This document shows, in pieces, positions 35,407-44,957 of a stretch of DNA of 64,000 bases. The notes under the pieces were generated by a model. It saw only the letters and a program-made list of their open reading frames with translations, did not search any database and was not told the DNA's origin. Source of the DNA: JAQVEM01 sp964601205 (GTDB taxonomy: Bacteria > Actinomycetota > Humimicrobiia > Humimicrobiales > Humimicrobiaceae); NCBI GenBank assembly GCA_964601205.1, contig CAZRML010000014.1, positions 40,441 through 104,440 on the forward strand, read 5' to 3'. The position numbers were made by a program, and so were the translations under genes. Position 1 is the stretch's first letter. The number at the start of each line of letters is the position of its first letter.

Positions 35407-36282
35407 ATGAAAAATATTGGAATAGTTTCTAATAACGAAAGCACAGAAGCAACGGAAGTAGCTAAAAAAATATACGATTATATAAATAAAAAAGGAAAGG
35501 GAATACCCCCTCTTTTAATAGATGGAGACAGAGTATCCAGTGATTATTCGCTGCCTTCGGTTTCAGGGCAAAATTTTATTGATAAAAGTGACATAATAAT
35601 ATCAGTCGGGGGAGATGGAACTTTTTTAAGAGCTTCAAAGTATGCAATCAGGAGAGAGATCCCCGTGCTGGGAGTCAATGCAGGAAACCTGGGGTTTTTG
35701 ACTGTAGTGGATACCTGCAATATGTATAATGCCATAAATAAAGTATTAAAGAATGAATATGAAATAGAAGAAAGAATGATACTTGAAGGTAGATTTTTCC
35801 AGAACAAAAAACCGGTCAGAAACACAGGGCTTCCGGAGCTGGCAATAAATGAATTTGCAATAAACAGGTCCATTCTGGGCAAAATAATAAGATTTGAAAT
35901 TATGGTAAATGGAATATCTATAAAAGAATTCGGGTCTGATGGATTGATTATTTCTACGCCAACGGGCTCTACGGGGTATTCGCTTTCAGCAGGAGGCCCT
36001 ATAGTTGAACCAAAAAGCGAGATTTTAATTATAACTCCTATATGTCCTCACACTCTGTTAAATAGAAGCATTATTTTAAACCCTGACAATAAAATAGAAA
36101 TAATAACCAGTTCAAGGAACCAGGAAGATAGTGTAAGCGTAGACGGCAGAACAATACCTTTTAAAATAGAATCTAATTATATATTTGAGGTAAAAAAGTC
36201 AAAGCTGAAATTAAAATCTATAACATTTAACAGAAATATTTTCTTTAAAGTTTTCAGGGAAAAGTTTATTGAGAGAATTTAA
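35407..36282 (+). CDS. nadK: NAD kinase
   Basis: 291 residues from ATG 35407 (a TTG three codons upstream at 35398 is possible). The ATP-NAD kinase motifs are SVGGDGTFLRA, NAGNLGFLT, ELAINEFAINR and DGLIISTPTGSTGYSLSAGGPI. It phosphorylates NAD to NADP in the cytoplasm. It lies between tlyA and recN as in both Mycobacterium and Bacillus-like genomes. Confidence 0.95.
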   Translation: MKNIGIVSNNESTEATEVAKKIYDYINKKGKGIPPLLIDGDRVSSDYSLPSVSGQNFIDKSDIIISVGGDGTFLRASKYAIRREIPVLGVNAGNLGFLTVVDTCNMYNAINKVLKNEYEIEERMILEGRFFQNKKPVRNTGLPELAINEFAINRSILGKIIRFEIMVNGISIKEFGSDGLIISTPTGSTGYSLSAGGPIVEPKSEILIITPICPHTLLNRSIILNPDNKIEIITSSRNQEDSVSVDGRTIPFKIESNYIFEVKKSKLKLKSITFNRNIFFKVFREKFIERI

Positions 36283-36305
36283 TCAGGGGATACTGGTATT
36301 AAAAT

Positions 36306-38075
36306 ATGCTTAAGGAATTACAGGTAAAAAACTTCGCCATAATAGACGATGTCAGAATAAGGTTTCAAAAAGGTTTAAATGTTTTGACCGGTGAAACCGG
36401 TGCCGGTAAAACCCTTATAATTGAAGCAATTAATTTATTAATTGGCGAGCGTTCGGATATTGATTTAATAAGAGATGGCGAAGATAGACTGATGGTCCAG
36501 GGGTATTTTGACTTTAGAAGAAGCATTCTGGCTTCAAATTTTTTGTTATCGGAAAAATTTATTGAAAATGAAAAGGAATGTGATGATGTAGTTATAACCA
36601 GGGAAGTAAACAGGGATGGGAAAAATAGAGCGTTTATCAATGGAATCTTTACCAGAGTTGGTAATTTAAAAAAATTGGGTGAATTTTTTATTGATATTCA
36701 TGGACAGCACGACCACCAGTACCTGCTTGATTACAGTACCCATCTGGATATAATTGACAGGTTCGGAGGTGAAAGGATATCGGCTGCAAAAAAGGATTAT
36801 TCTAAAAGCCTGGAAAAATATTCTATTAGAGACAATGAATTAAAAAAACTTGAGGAACTAAATAAAGTTAAAGAAGAGAGGTTAAAAGATTTAAATTATA
36901 AATATGAAGAGATTACAAAATTAAGTATTAAAGAGAATGAAGAAAAGATTTTAGAAAATGAAGCAAGGGTTCTAAAAAATTATGAAAAAATTTATCTTTT
37001 AGCTTCGGATATAAAAAAAATTATAGATGGTGAGAATTCTGATGCGTCTTCCTTGAGAGAGAATTTAGCTGTTATAAACAGGAATATAGAAGAACTTTCT
37101 GAAATAGACAATAAATTCAAAGATTTTAACCATGATTTATTATCCATAATAGACACTATTGATGAGATTAACCATTTTATTGGAAGTTACCTTGCAGACT
37201 TTAATTTTAGCAACGATAAACTGGACAGCATACAGGAAAGGCTTTTTAGATTATCAGAAATAAAGAAAAAATATAATATGGACTTAAATTCTATAAATGA
37301 ATATGCGAAAAAATTAAAGGACGAGATTGATAGTTACGAGAACATTGATGCTGAGATTGATAAGAAGCAGATAGAGTATAATGAAGCTAAAGATTCTATG
37401 GTAAAAAATGCTCTTAAATTAAGTGAATTAAGAAAAGAGATGATGATGGATTTAAAAGATAATATAAGCTATGAAATGGCCGATCTTGGTTTTAAATCAG
37501 TGTCTTTTGTTCCACAGCACAGGTATATTGAAATCAGTAATGGGATTGAAATAGAAAACAAAAAAGTAAGATTTACCAGAAATGGAATAGATGCTATAGA
37601 ATTTTTGATATCACTTAATGCTGGCGAAACTGAAAAGCCACTAAAGAAAATAGCTTCCGGCGGAGAGATATCAAGAACCATGCTTGCCCTTAAGTCGGTA
37701 ATCAGCTCTATTGACAGGATAACAACCATGGTATTTGATGAAATAGATGCAGGTATAGGAGGCACAATATCCCTGGTGGTGGGTGAAAAGTTATTCCGGA
37801 TTTCCAGAAATTGCCAGGTAATAGTAATTACTCATCTTGCACAGATTGCATGTTTTTCGGATGTACATTATTTTATTGATAAATTTATAAAAAATAACAG
37901 AACCGGGATAAAAATAAGAAAATTAGATCTAGATTCCAGGGTAAAAGAAATCTCGCGTATGATGAGCGGATTGAGCGATAGCAATATAGCAGTAATGCAT
38001 GCAGAAGAGCTGGTGGAGAAATGTAATTCTATAAAGAATGAACTTATAGAAAGAAAAATAAAGATTGAAAACTAA
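36306..38075 (+). CDS. recN: RecN, DNA double-strand-break repair ATPase
   Basis: 589 residues, an SMC-like ATPase. Walker A is GETGAGKTL at about residue 29; a long coiled-coil part runs from about 155 to 385; the signature KKIASGGEISRTMLALK and Walker B TMVFDEIDAGIGG lie near 450-485. RecN gathers broken DNA ends before recombination. The gene starts at ATG 36306 and its last 11 bases overlap the start of pyrG. Confidence 0.95.
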   Translation: MLKELQVKNFAIIDDVRIRFQKGLNVLTGETGAGKTLIIEAINLLIGERSDIDLIRDGEDRLMVQGYFDFRRSILASNFLLSEKFIENEKECDDVVITREVNRDGKNRAFINGIFTRVGNLKKLGEFFIDIHGQHDHQYLLDYSTHLDIIDRFGGERISAAKKDYSKSLEKYSIRDNELKKLEELNKVKEERLKDLNYKYEEITKLSIKENEEKILENEARVLKNYEKIYLLASDIKKIIDGENSDASSLRENLAVINRNIEELSEIDNKFKDFNHDLLSIIDTIDEINHFIGSYLADFNFSNDKLDSIQERLFRLSEIKKKYNMDLNSINEYAKKLKDEIDSYENIDAEIDKKQIEYNEAKDSMVKNALKLSELRKEMMMDLKDNISYEMADLGFKSVSFVPQHRYIEISNGIEIENKKVRFTRNGIDAIEFLISLNAGETEKPLKKIASGGEISRTMLALKSVISSIDRITTMVFDEIDAGIGGTISLVVGEKLFRISRNCQVIVITHLAQIACFSDVHYFIDKFIKNNRTGIKIRKLDLDSRVKEISRMMSGLSDSNIAVMHAEELVEKCNSIKNELIERKIKIEN

Positions 38076-39669
38076 ATTTATTTTTATTACAGGAGGAGTT
38101 TTATCATCTCTCGGGAAAGGCATCTGCGCTGCCTCTCTCGGTAGGTTGCTAAAGTCAAGGGGTTACAGTGTCACAATACAGAAATTTGACCCTTATATAA
38201 ATATAGACCCCGGAACAATGAACCCGGTGCAGCACGGTGAAGTATTCGTAACAGGTGATGGTGGAGAAACTGACCTTGACCTTGGCCATTATGAAAGATT
38301 TATTGATGAAGATTTATCAAAGTATAATAATTTTACATCAGGAAAAATTTATAAGAATGTTCTTGATAATGAAAGAAAGGGCAAATTTTTAGGAGCCACC
38401 GTTCAGGTTATTCCTCATGTAACGGATGAAATAAAAGAATGTATAAGAAAAACATTATTACGTAGAAAAACTGATATAGTTATTACAGAAATAGGCGGCA
38501 CCGTTGGTGACATAGAGAGTTTACCTTTTCTTGAAGCAATAAGGCAGTTTAAAAAAGATGCGGGTAAGGAAAATGTTCTATACATTCATGTTACGTATAT
38601 CCCATATTTAAAAACAACAGAAGAATTAAAATCAAAGCCCACACAGCATAGCGTAAAAGAGCTGAGGAGCATAGGAATTCAGCCTGATATAATAATATGT
38701 AGAAGTGAAACAGAGTTATCCAGTGATATAAAAAAGAAAATAAGCCTTTTTTGTGATATTGAGGTTGAAGACACAATACAGGCAATTAATGCAAAGCATC
38801 TTTATGACGTTCCGCTGATGCTCCAGGAAGAAAAACTTGATTCAAGGGTTCTTGCCAAATTGAACTTAAAAGAAAAAACATCCGACCTTGGCGGATGGAA
38901 AAAAATGGTGAATACAATCCATCATCTAAAAGGAACAGTAGAAATAGGAATAGTTGGTAAATATACGAATTTAAAAGATGCGTATATAAGTATTGTGGAG
39001 TCCCTAAATCACGGCGGGTATTATTTTAAGAAAAATGTTAATTTAAACTGGATAAGTTCTGAATCAATAGAAAAAGGTGAACCGGAGAAAAACATTTTAT
39101 CTAAAATGGATGGTTTGCTGGTTCCCTATGGCTTTGGCCTGAGGGGAATAAATGGTAAGATTAATGCTATAAAATATGTCAGAGAAGGACGGGTTCCCTT
39201 TTTTGGCATATGTCTTGGAATGCAATGTGCGGTTATTGAATTTGCAAGGAATGTGCTGGGTTTGAGAGATGCTGATAGCACCGAGTTTAACCAGGATACT
39301 GCCTACCCGGTAATTGACATAATGGATGAACAGAAGAAGATAAAAGATATCGGGGGGACCATGAGGCTCGGAAACTACAGGTGCAGGTTAAAGGCCGGCT
39401 CGAATGCTTACAGTGCTTATAAAGAGAAGGTAATTTGTGAAAGGCACAGGCATAGATATGAATTTAACAATGCCTACAGGGAGGCAATTGAACAGGCCGG
39501 AATGATAGTAACCGGAGTAAATCCGGATTCAAATTTAGTAGAAATTGTTGAAATAAAAGACCACCCGTGGTTCGTCGCGGTTCAATTTCATCCAGAATTC
39601 AGGTCAAGGCCTGATAAAACACATCCTTTGTTCCGTGATTTTATAGGTGCTTCAATAAAACAACGATAA
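38065..39669 (+). CDS. pyrG: PyrG, CTP synthase
   Basis: 534 residues. It opens with KFIFITGGVLSSLGKGI, the ATP-binding start of CTP synthases, which fixes the TTG at 38065 as start. IDPGTMNPVQHGEVFVTGDGGE and GGTVGDIES belong to the synthase half. The glutaminase half has the catalytic Cys383 in PFFGICLGMQ and the His-Glu pair in QFHPEF. It aminates UTP to CTP. Mycobacterium also has pyrG shortly after recN and before a nudix gene and xerD. Confidence 0.97.
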   Translation: MKTKFIFITGGVLSSLGKGICAASLGRLLKSRGYSVTIQKFDPYINIDPGTMNPVQHGEVFVTGDGGETDLDLGHYERFIDEDLSKYNNFTSGKIYKNVLDNERKGKFLGATVQVIPHVTDEIKECIRKTLLRRKTDIVITEIGGTVGDIESLPFLEAIRQFKKDAGKENVLYIHVTYIPYLKTTEELKSKPTQHSVKELRSIGIQPDIIICRSETELSSDIKKKISLFCDIEVEDTIQAINAKHLYDVPLMLQEEKLDSRVLAKLNLKEKTSDLGGWKKMVNTIHHLKGTVEIGIVGKYTNLKDAYISIVESLNHGGYYFKKNVNLNWISSESIEKGEPEKNILSKMDGLLVPYGFGLRGINGKINAIKYVREGRVPFFGICLGMQCAVIEFARNVLGLRDADSTEFNQDTAYPVIDIMDEQKKIKDIGGTMRLGNYRCRLKAGSNAYSAYKEKVICERHRHRYEFNNAYREAIEQAGMIVTGVNPDSNLVEIVEIKDHPWFVAVQFHPEFRSRPDKTHPLFRDFIGASIKQR

Positions 39670-39725
39670 TTCTAATTAATCATTTTAATTTTATAAAAAA
39701 ATGCCGGGAAGATAGAAACAGGGTT

Positions 39726-40454
39726 ATGTTTATTAATAATACAAAAATTAGAAGATTTCTTATTTTAATTAATGGAATTTTATTGGTGATAATTATTTTA
39801 TTTTCACCACTCTCATATTATATTTTTAATTTAAATTATTATGAAAAATTGTATGAGAAGAATGGCGTATTTAGTATTTTAGATAAAAGAGATGTAATGG
39901 AAATCTCGGTAGAAATCTTTGATTTTTTTAAATACAAAAGAGAATTAAATTATAAGGACCATAACCCCGGGGTAATATACGCAGATGAAGGCAGGGAAGA
40001 AATACTTTTATTCACAGAAAATGAAATAAGCCATTTATATGATGTAAGAGAGCTGCTAAAAAAAATTTTTATTTTATATTATTCAAGCCTGGCTTTATTT
40101 ATTATTTTTTTGTTGTTACTGATAAGAAAGAATATGGCTGATTTCATACATGACCTGGGTCTTATTTTTACAGTATCATCCATTTTAATGTTTACATCCA
40201 TTGTCTTTTTTTATCTATCTTCAAAAAACTTTCCTGCATTGTTTGATATTTTCCATAAGATTTTTTTCCCTGGAGGGAATTACTCTTTTTATGAAGGTTC
40301 TCTTTTAATAACTATTTTCCCGTCGGGATTCTTTTACGATTTTTTTATAAGGCTTGTATGGTGTTCTGGTATAATATCTTCTATAGTTTTAATTACGGGC
40401 ATATTAATTATTTTTATTTACAGGTTTATAAAAAAGAAGAAATTTTCTGATTGA
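39726..40454 (+). CDS. Lit-like membrane protein (TIGR01906/DUF1461 family)
   Basis: 242 residues with four or five predicted membrane helices (first at about residues 10-34; others at about 115-133, 145-165 and 210-235). The family pattern is seen in LFTENEISHLYDVR (His103) and DIFHKIFFPGG (His177). The characterised member of this family, Lit of Enterococcus and Bacillus, moves an acyl chain on diacylated lipoproteins to give the lyso form; these two histidines match the conserved ones as far as I recall. Function here is inferred from family. The window encodes lipoproteins that could be substrates. It is inserted between pyrG and the peptidase/nudix genes. Confidence 0.7.
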   Translation: MFINNTKIRRFLILINGILLVIIILFSPLSYYIFNLNYYEKLYEKNGVFSILDKRDVMEISVEIFDFFKYKRELNYKDHNPGVIYADEGREEILLFTENEISHLYDVRELLKKIFILYYSSLALFIIFLLLLIRKNMADFIHDLGLIFTVSSILMFTSIVFFYLSSKNFPALFDIFHKIFFPGGNYSFYEGSLLITIFPSGFFYDFFIRLVWCSGIISSIVLITGILIIFIYRFIKKKKFSD

Positions 40455-40496
40455 ATTTCTTAAAAAAAATTAATTTTTTAAAAAAGGAAGGTTATT

Positions 40497-41630
40497 ATGG
40501 TTAATAAAGAAAGGCTGTTTAAGATTTTTTTTGAGCTTTTGAGAATAAAAAGCCCATCAAAGAATGAAAAAGAAGTTCTTGAGTATATAAAAAATAAGCT
40601 GACTGGTCTGGGCCTGGAAATTACTGTTGATGATTGCGGTAAAAAGTTCGGAAGCAACGCAGGCAATATAATTGCATTATACAGGTCAAAAAATCCCTCT
40701 GGAAGTGTTCCTGTATTCCTTGCAGGGCATATTGATACGGTAGGTGTAAATGGTGATATTGTTCCATCTATAATGGACGGGAAAGTTTTTAATAAAAATA
40801 AGGATTGCATACTTGGAGGTGATGACAAAGTTGCTGTAGCTGCAATAATTGAAGCTCTTTATATTATAGAAGAAAATAACATACCAACAGGTGATATTTA
40901 TGTTGTTTTTACTATTTCGGAAGAATTAGGACTGCTTGGCTCCAAAAATATGAATATGAATCTTGTAAGGGCAAAGTACGGGTTTTCTTTTGATAGTGAC
41001 GGGGATATAGGGACAATAATAAATAGCGGACCATACCAGAATTCAATTAATGTAAACTACAGGGGTAAATCAGCTCATGCCGGAGTTGAACCGGAAAAGG
41101 GGATTAATTCCATTAAAGCTGCTTCCATAGCCATCTGTAATATGAATTTAGGGAGAATTGATAAACATAGCACATCAAATGTAGGGAAAATTGAAGGGGG
41201 AACAGCAAGGAACATTGTAGCTGAAAATACAAGTCTGGAGATAGAAGCAAGGAGTTTAGAATTATCCAGGCTGGAAAAAATAACTGCCGGGATTATTAAA
41301 AGTCTTAAAAAGGGCTCACGGGAAACCGGGGCTGATTTGGACTATGGGGTTTTGAGAGAATATAACGGGTTTGTAATTTCAGAGAATGAAGTTCCGGTTA
41401 TAGTATCAAAAAAAGTAATAAAAGAAATGGGAATTAAACCTCAAATAGTATCCTCAGGCGGGGGTAGTGATGTGAACATTTTCAACTCTAAAGATAAGAT
41501 ATCAATAAATTTGAGCAGTGGAATGGAAAATATACATACCAATAAAGAATTTGTGAAAGTTGATGAATTAATAAAACTGGTAAATTTAATTGTAGGAATC
41601 TGTAAATTTCCCATAAAAGAACAGGATTAA
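40497..41630 (+). CDS. M20-family peptidase, PepT-like (YqjE group)
   Basis: 377 residues. Metal-binding residues appear in LAGHIDTVG, CILGGDDKVAV, TISEELGLLGS and the late SSGGGSDVNIF; a dimerisation domain holds GKSAHAGVEPEKGINSI. These fit the tripeptidase T-like YqjE group of zinc aminopeptidases that trim small peptides. AAGGAAGG-like sequence at 40482-40490 is the ribosome-binding site for ATG 40497. The substrate is unknown. Confidence 0.88.
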   Translation: MVNKERLFKIFFELLRIKSPSKNEKEVLEYIKNKLTGLGLEITVDDCGKKFGSNAGNIIALYRSKNPSGSVPVFLAGHIDTVGVNGDIVPSIMDGKVFNKNKDCILGGDDKVAVAAIIEALYIIEENNIPTGDIYVVFTISEELGLLGSKNMNMNLVRAKYGFSFDSDGDIGTIINSGPYQNSINVNYRGKSAHAGVEPEKGINSIKAASIAICNMNLGRIDKHSTSNVGKIEGGTARNIVAENTSLEIEARSLELSRLEKITAGIIKSLKKGSRETGADLDYGVLREYNGFVISENEVPVIVSKKVIKEMGIKPQIVSSGGGSDVNIFNSKDKISINLSSGMENIHTNKEFVKVDELIKLVNLIVGICKFPIKEQD

Positions 41631-41634
41631 TAAA

Positions 41635-42207
41635 ATGGATAAAGAACTTTATGAACATAAGATAAGCTCTGAATTAATATTTAAAGGAGAGATATTAAAT
41701 CTATACCTTGATAAAGTAATGCTTCCCAACAAAAAGGTTGCTACCAGGGAGAAGGTCTCCCATCCAGGAGCAGTCGGGGTGGTGCCATTTGATAGTGAAG
41801 GTAGAATATTGCTTGTAAAACAATACCGGTACCCGGTTGAGGAAGTTTTGATGGAGATACCTGCAGGTAAGATAGATATAGATGAAGCTCCGGTTGAATG
41901 TGCAAAAAGGGAATTAAAAGAAGAAATAGGTGTTACGGGAGGGGAGCTGATACCCCTGATATCATTTTATTCTTCACCCGGTTTCTGTGATGAAAATATG
42001 CACCTGTATCTGGCCATAAACTTTAGCAGGGGGAAGAATCATCTTGATGATGATGAATTTTTGAAGGTTATTGAATTAAAAATGAGAGATGCAATATCCT
42101 TTATAAAAAGCGGGGAGCTAAAGGATGCAAAAACAATAATAGGGATACTGACGGCTCAAAACTATTTAATAAAAAATAGAATAAGTTATGGAAAAAACAG
42201 AAAATAG
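41635..42207 (+). CDS. nudF: Nudix hydrolase, ADP-ribose pyrophosphatase type
   Basis: 190 residues. The nudix box runs GKIDIDEAPVECAKRELKEE and continues IGVTG, with the catalytic REL-EE core. The preceding GVVPFDSEGRILLVKQYRYPVE and the following SFYSSPGFCDENMHLYLA are typical of ADP-ribose pyrophosphatases. It splits ADP-ribose to AMP and ribose 5-phosphate. The gene lies before xerD as in Mycobacterium; the two overlap by 20 bases. Confidence 0.92.
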   Translation: MDKELYEHKISSELIFKGEILNLYLDKVMLPNKKVATREKVSHPGAVGVVPFDSEGRILLVKQYRYPVEEVLMEIPAGKIDIDEAPVECAKRELKEEIGVTGGELIPLISFYSSPGFCDENMHLYLAINFSRGKNHLDDDEFLKVIELKMRDAISFIKSGELKDAKTIIGILTAQNYLIKNRISYGKNRK

Positions 42208-43108
42208 AGAACTGGATAGTTACATACTTAAGTTTAAGGATTATCTCAAGTTTGAAAAGCTGATGTTGCCCAATACAATAGATTCTTATTTAAGAGACCT
42301 GAATAAATTTTTAACATTCTTAAAAAAAAATCATATTGATAATTATTGTAGCTTATCTAAAGACCGGATACTTGATTTTATGCAGGGATTATATGAAAGT
42401 CAGTCAGAGTCCTCTATATCAAGAATACTATCAACACTCAGGAATTTTTATAAATTTTTACTAATAGAGAAGGTATGCAGTAAAAATTTCTGGACCGAGA
42501 TAAGCAACCCGCTTAAGCCAAGAAAAATCCCCGAAGTTTTAAATATTGAAGAAGTAGAAAAATTTCTTGAAAGTATACCCTGTAATACAAAATTGGGTTT
42601 GAGAGACAGAGCAATGTTTGAGCTTCTTTATTCATGCGGCCTCAGGGTAAGCGAGATTATAAACCTGAAAATGCAGAATATTGACTTTGAAGAGGAGTTA
42701 CTGATTTTTAAAGGTAAAGGTAATAAAGAAAGAATAGTGCCCGTCGGGGAAAAAGCCATAAAATTTTTAAAAAGGTATATAACCACGGATAGTAATTTAT
42801 CGGATTATAAAGTAAGAATAGATTATATTTTTACAAACAGGAGTGGCAGGAAATTAACCAGACAGGGCTTCTGGAAAATATTAAAAAAGTATGCCTGGAA
42901 AATAAATATTAAAAAAAATTTATACCCGCATATCTTCAGACACAGTTTTGCAACCCATATGATTCAGAGAGGCGCTGATTTGAGAATTGTACAGGAGTTA
43001 CTGGGCCACAGCAGTATTTCCACAACCGAGATATATACAAATCTTGACAGAGAATATATAAAAGATGTTTATTTTAAGTACCATCCGAGAGAAAAGAGCT
43101 TAAAATAA
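42188..43108 (+). CDS. xerD: XerD-type site-specific tyrosine recombinase
   Basis: 306 residues. The N-terminal core-binding domain (LPNTIDSYLRDLNKF) is followed by the catalytic domain with Arg153 (SCGLRVSEI), Lys177, His248 and Arg251 (HIFRHSFATHM), His274 (LLGHSSISTTEIYTN) and the nucleophile Tyr283. All six catalytic residues are present. It resolves chromosome dimers at dif with a partner recombinase. Location next to scpAB and pyrG is the conserved chromosomal xerD context, so it is not part of a mobile element. Confidence 0.95.
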   Translation: MEKTENRELDSYILKFKDYLKFEKLMLPNTIDSYLRDLNKFLTFLKKNHIDNYCSLSKDRILDFMQGLYESQSESSISRILSTLRNFYKFLLIEKVCSKNFWTEISNPLKPRKIPEVLNIEEVEKFLESIPCNTKLGLRDRAMFELLYSCGLRVSEIINLKMQNIDFEEELLIFKGKGNKERIVPVGEKAIKFLKRYITTDSNLSDYKVRIDYIFTNRSGRKLTRQGFWKILKKYAWKINIKKNLYPHIFRHSFATHMIQRGADLRIVQELLGHSSISTTEIYTNLDREYIKDVYFKYHPREKSLK

Positions 43109-43192
43109 TATTTTTATAATTAAAATATTATTAGTTATTCATATATAACCGAAAACAGCATATATATTTTGCAAATTTGATATTTTCTGATA

Positions 43193-43201
43193 TGGTATAA
43201 T
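43193..43201 (+). promoter_or_regulatory. Extended -10 promoter before the M50 peptidase gene
   Basis: TGGTATAAT gives a perfect TATAAT (43196-43201) preceded by the TGn extension, 25 bases before the ATG at 43226. No -35 box at proper distance is visible (TTGATA at 43177 is only 13 bases away), which is acceptable for an extended -10 promoter. Confidence 0.5.
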
Positions 43202-43225
43202 GTCAAAAATTAGAAGAATTTTTGT

Positions 43226-43942
43226 ATGGAAAATTTAGGCCAATCAATAATAAATTTTTTAAGACAGCTGGTTATCTGGGCTCCAGGGCTGGTAATGGGT
43301 GTCGTTTTTCATGAATACGCACATGGATTTATAGCATATAAAAGCGGTGACCCGACTGCTAAAAATATGGGGAGGCTCACTTTAAATCCTGTCACCCATA
43401 TTGATCTATTCGGGAGCATATTGCTACCATTGTTATTAATTCTTTTTAATTCAAGTATAATATTCGGGTATGCAAAGCCTGTGCCCATAAACCCTTCATA
43501 CTTCAGGAACTACAGAAAAGGATTACGCTATACATCACTTGCGGGTCCTGCATCAAATTTGATTTTCGCATTTGCAGTGGGTCTTATATATGGTCTTTTT
43601 TTTTACATATTTTATAAGGCTACCGGTGCGGTCGTAAATCCGGAAAGCCTTGGATACAGGGCTTTTGACCTTGTAAATTCAATTTTTCAAAGTGCCATCT
43701 ATATAAATGTATTCTTGGCTATTTTTAACTTTATACCCATACCGCCGCTAGATGGTTCAAAAATACTGGCTTCATTTTTGCCCGGTGAAGCAATGTATAA
43801 GTACCTGAGTATCGGAAGGTTTGGCTTTATTTTTATATTTATATTAATATTTCTTGGGGGAAGAATATTCTGGACTATCATATCCCCTGTATTTAATTTT
43901 ATTTATAATATTTGTGTATGGTGGCAGTATTTGATTTATTAG
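43226..43942 (+). CDS. Site-2-type membrane metalloprotease, M50 family (Rip2-like)
   Basis: 238 residues with several membrane helices. The zinc-binding motif HEYAH is at residues 29-33 and the third ligand is the Asp in PIPPLDGSKI. GRLTLNPVTHIDLFGSILLP is the usual flanking segment. There is no PDZ or CBS domain, as in the short bacterial M50B proteins. Such proteases cut membrane-bound regulators; the substrate here is unknown. A similar gene often lies beside trpS and scpA in Firmicutes and deep Actinobacteria. Confidence 0.92.
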   Translation: MENLGQSIINFLRQLVIWAPGLVMGVVFHEYAHGFIAYKSGDPTAKNMGRLTLNPVTHIDLFGSILLPLLLILFNSSIIFGYAKPVPINPSYFRNYRKGLRYTSLAGPASNLIFAFAVGLIYGLFFYIFYKATGAVVNPESLGYRAFDLVNSIFQSAIYINVFLAIFNFIPIPPLDGSKILASFLPGEAMYKYLSIGRFGFIFIFILIFLGGRIFWTIISPVFNFIYNICVWWQYLIY

Positions 43943-43975
43943 ACTATTGGTATTTCAAAGAAACAGGAGTTTTAA

Positions 43976-44956
43976 ATGAAAAAGAAAATGCTTACCGGTT
44001 TCAGGCCTACTGGAAAGTTACATCTTGGTCATCTGCATGGAAATATCAGCAATATGATTAAGCAGCAGAAGGATTATGAAAATTTTTTCTTTCTGGTAGA
44101 CTGGCACGCTTTATCAACCGAATATCACGACCCCAGAAACATTAAATCAAATTTAATTGAATGCATGGTTGACCTTGTTGCTCTGGGAATAGACCCCGGA
44201 CATACCCATCTTTACAGGCAGTCAGATATACCACAGATAGCAGAACTGACTCTTTATTTTTCAATGATTTCTCCTTTATCATGGCTTGAACGCTGTCCCA
44301 CTTATAAGGAACAGATGAATGAATTAAAATCCAGAGATATATCAACTCTTGGTTTTCTTTCATATCCGGTTCTGATGGCTGCAGATATTCTTATAGTAAA
44401 TTCTGATATAATCCCTGTCGGGGAAGACCAGCTGCCCCATCTTGAAATTACAAGAGAAATTGCACGAAGATTTAATCATCTATATGGAAAATATTTCACA
44501 GAACCGAGAGAGATGTTGTCAAGAGCTGCAAGGGTTCCAGGAACAGACGGCAGGAAAATGTCCAAGAGCTATAATAATGCAATATTTTTATCCGATGATT
44601 TTAATACCATAAAGCGTAAAATTAATATGATGATAACTGACCCCGAAAGAGTGCACCGGAATGACCCGGGGCATCCTGAAGTCTGTAACATATTTAGCTT
44701 TTATAAAATATATATGGGTGAGAAAATAAAAGAAATTGAGGACAGATGTAAAAAAGGAGAAATAGGATGTACTGATTGTAAGAAGGAAATTGCTGAAATT
44801 ATATATGAGTCACTTGGAAATTATCGCGAAAAAAGAAATAAAATAAAAAGGGATATGAATTATATATATAATATACTGGAAGAAGGCAAGAAATACGTTG
44901 GAGAAATTGCTGAAAAAACTATTTCTGATGTAAGAAAAAAGATGGGTATAGATTAG
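43976..44956 (+). CDS. trpS: TrpRS, tryptophanyl-tRNA synthetase
   Basis: 326 residues, class I synthetase. The HIGH-type motif is in PTGKLHLGHLHGN and the KMSKS motif is exact in GRKMSKSYNN. PVGEDQLPHLEITREIARRFN is the tRNA synthetase family segment. ATG 43976 is preceded by CAGGAG. A Cys pair in CKKGEIGCTDCKKE near residue 262 is an odd small insertion in the C-terminal helical part. It runs directly into scpA with a 1-base gap. Confidence 0.96.
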   Translation: MKKKMLTGFRPTGKLHLGHLHGNISNMIKQQKDYENFFFLVDWHALSTEYHDPRNIKSNLIECMVDLVALGIDPGHTHLYRQSDIPQIAELTLYFSMISPLSWLERCPTYKEQMNELKSRDISTLGFLSYPVLMAADILIVNSDIIPVGEDQLPHLEITREIARRFNHLYGKYFTEPREMLSRAARVPGTDGRKMSKSYNNAIFLSDDFNTIKRKINMMITDPERVHRNDPGHPEVCNIFSFYKIYMGEKIKEIEDRCKKGEIGCTDCKKEIAEIIYESLGNYREKRNKIKRDMNYIYNILEEGKKYVGEIAEKTISDVRKKMGID

Positions 44957-44957
44957 A

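Noticed and set aside
42188..43108. XerD as integrase of a mobile element
   Set aside because: It sits in the conserved chromosomal order nudix-xerD-scpA-scpB with no att sites, transposase, or phage genes around.
43177..43201. TTGATA...TATAAT as a full -35/-10 promoter
   Set aside because: The spacer is only 13 bases; I keep the extended -10 alone.
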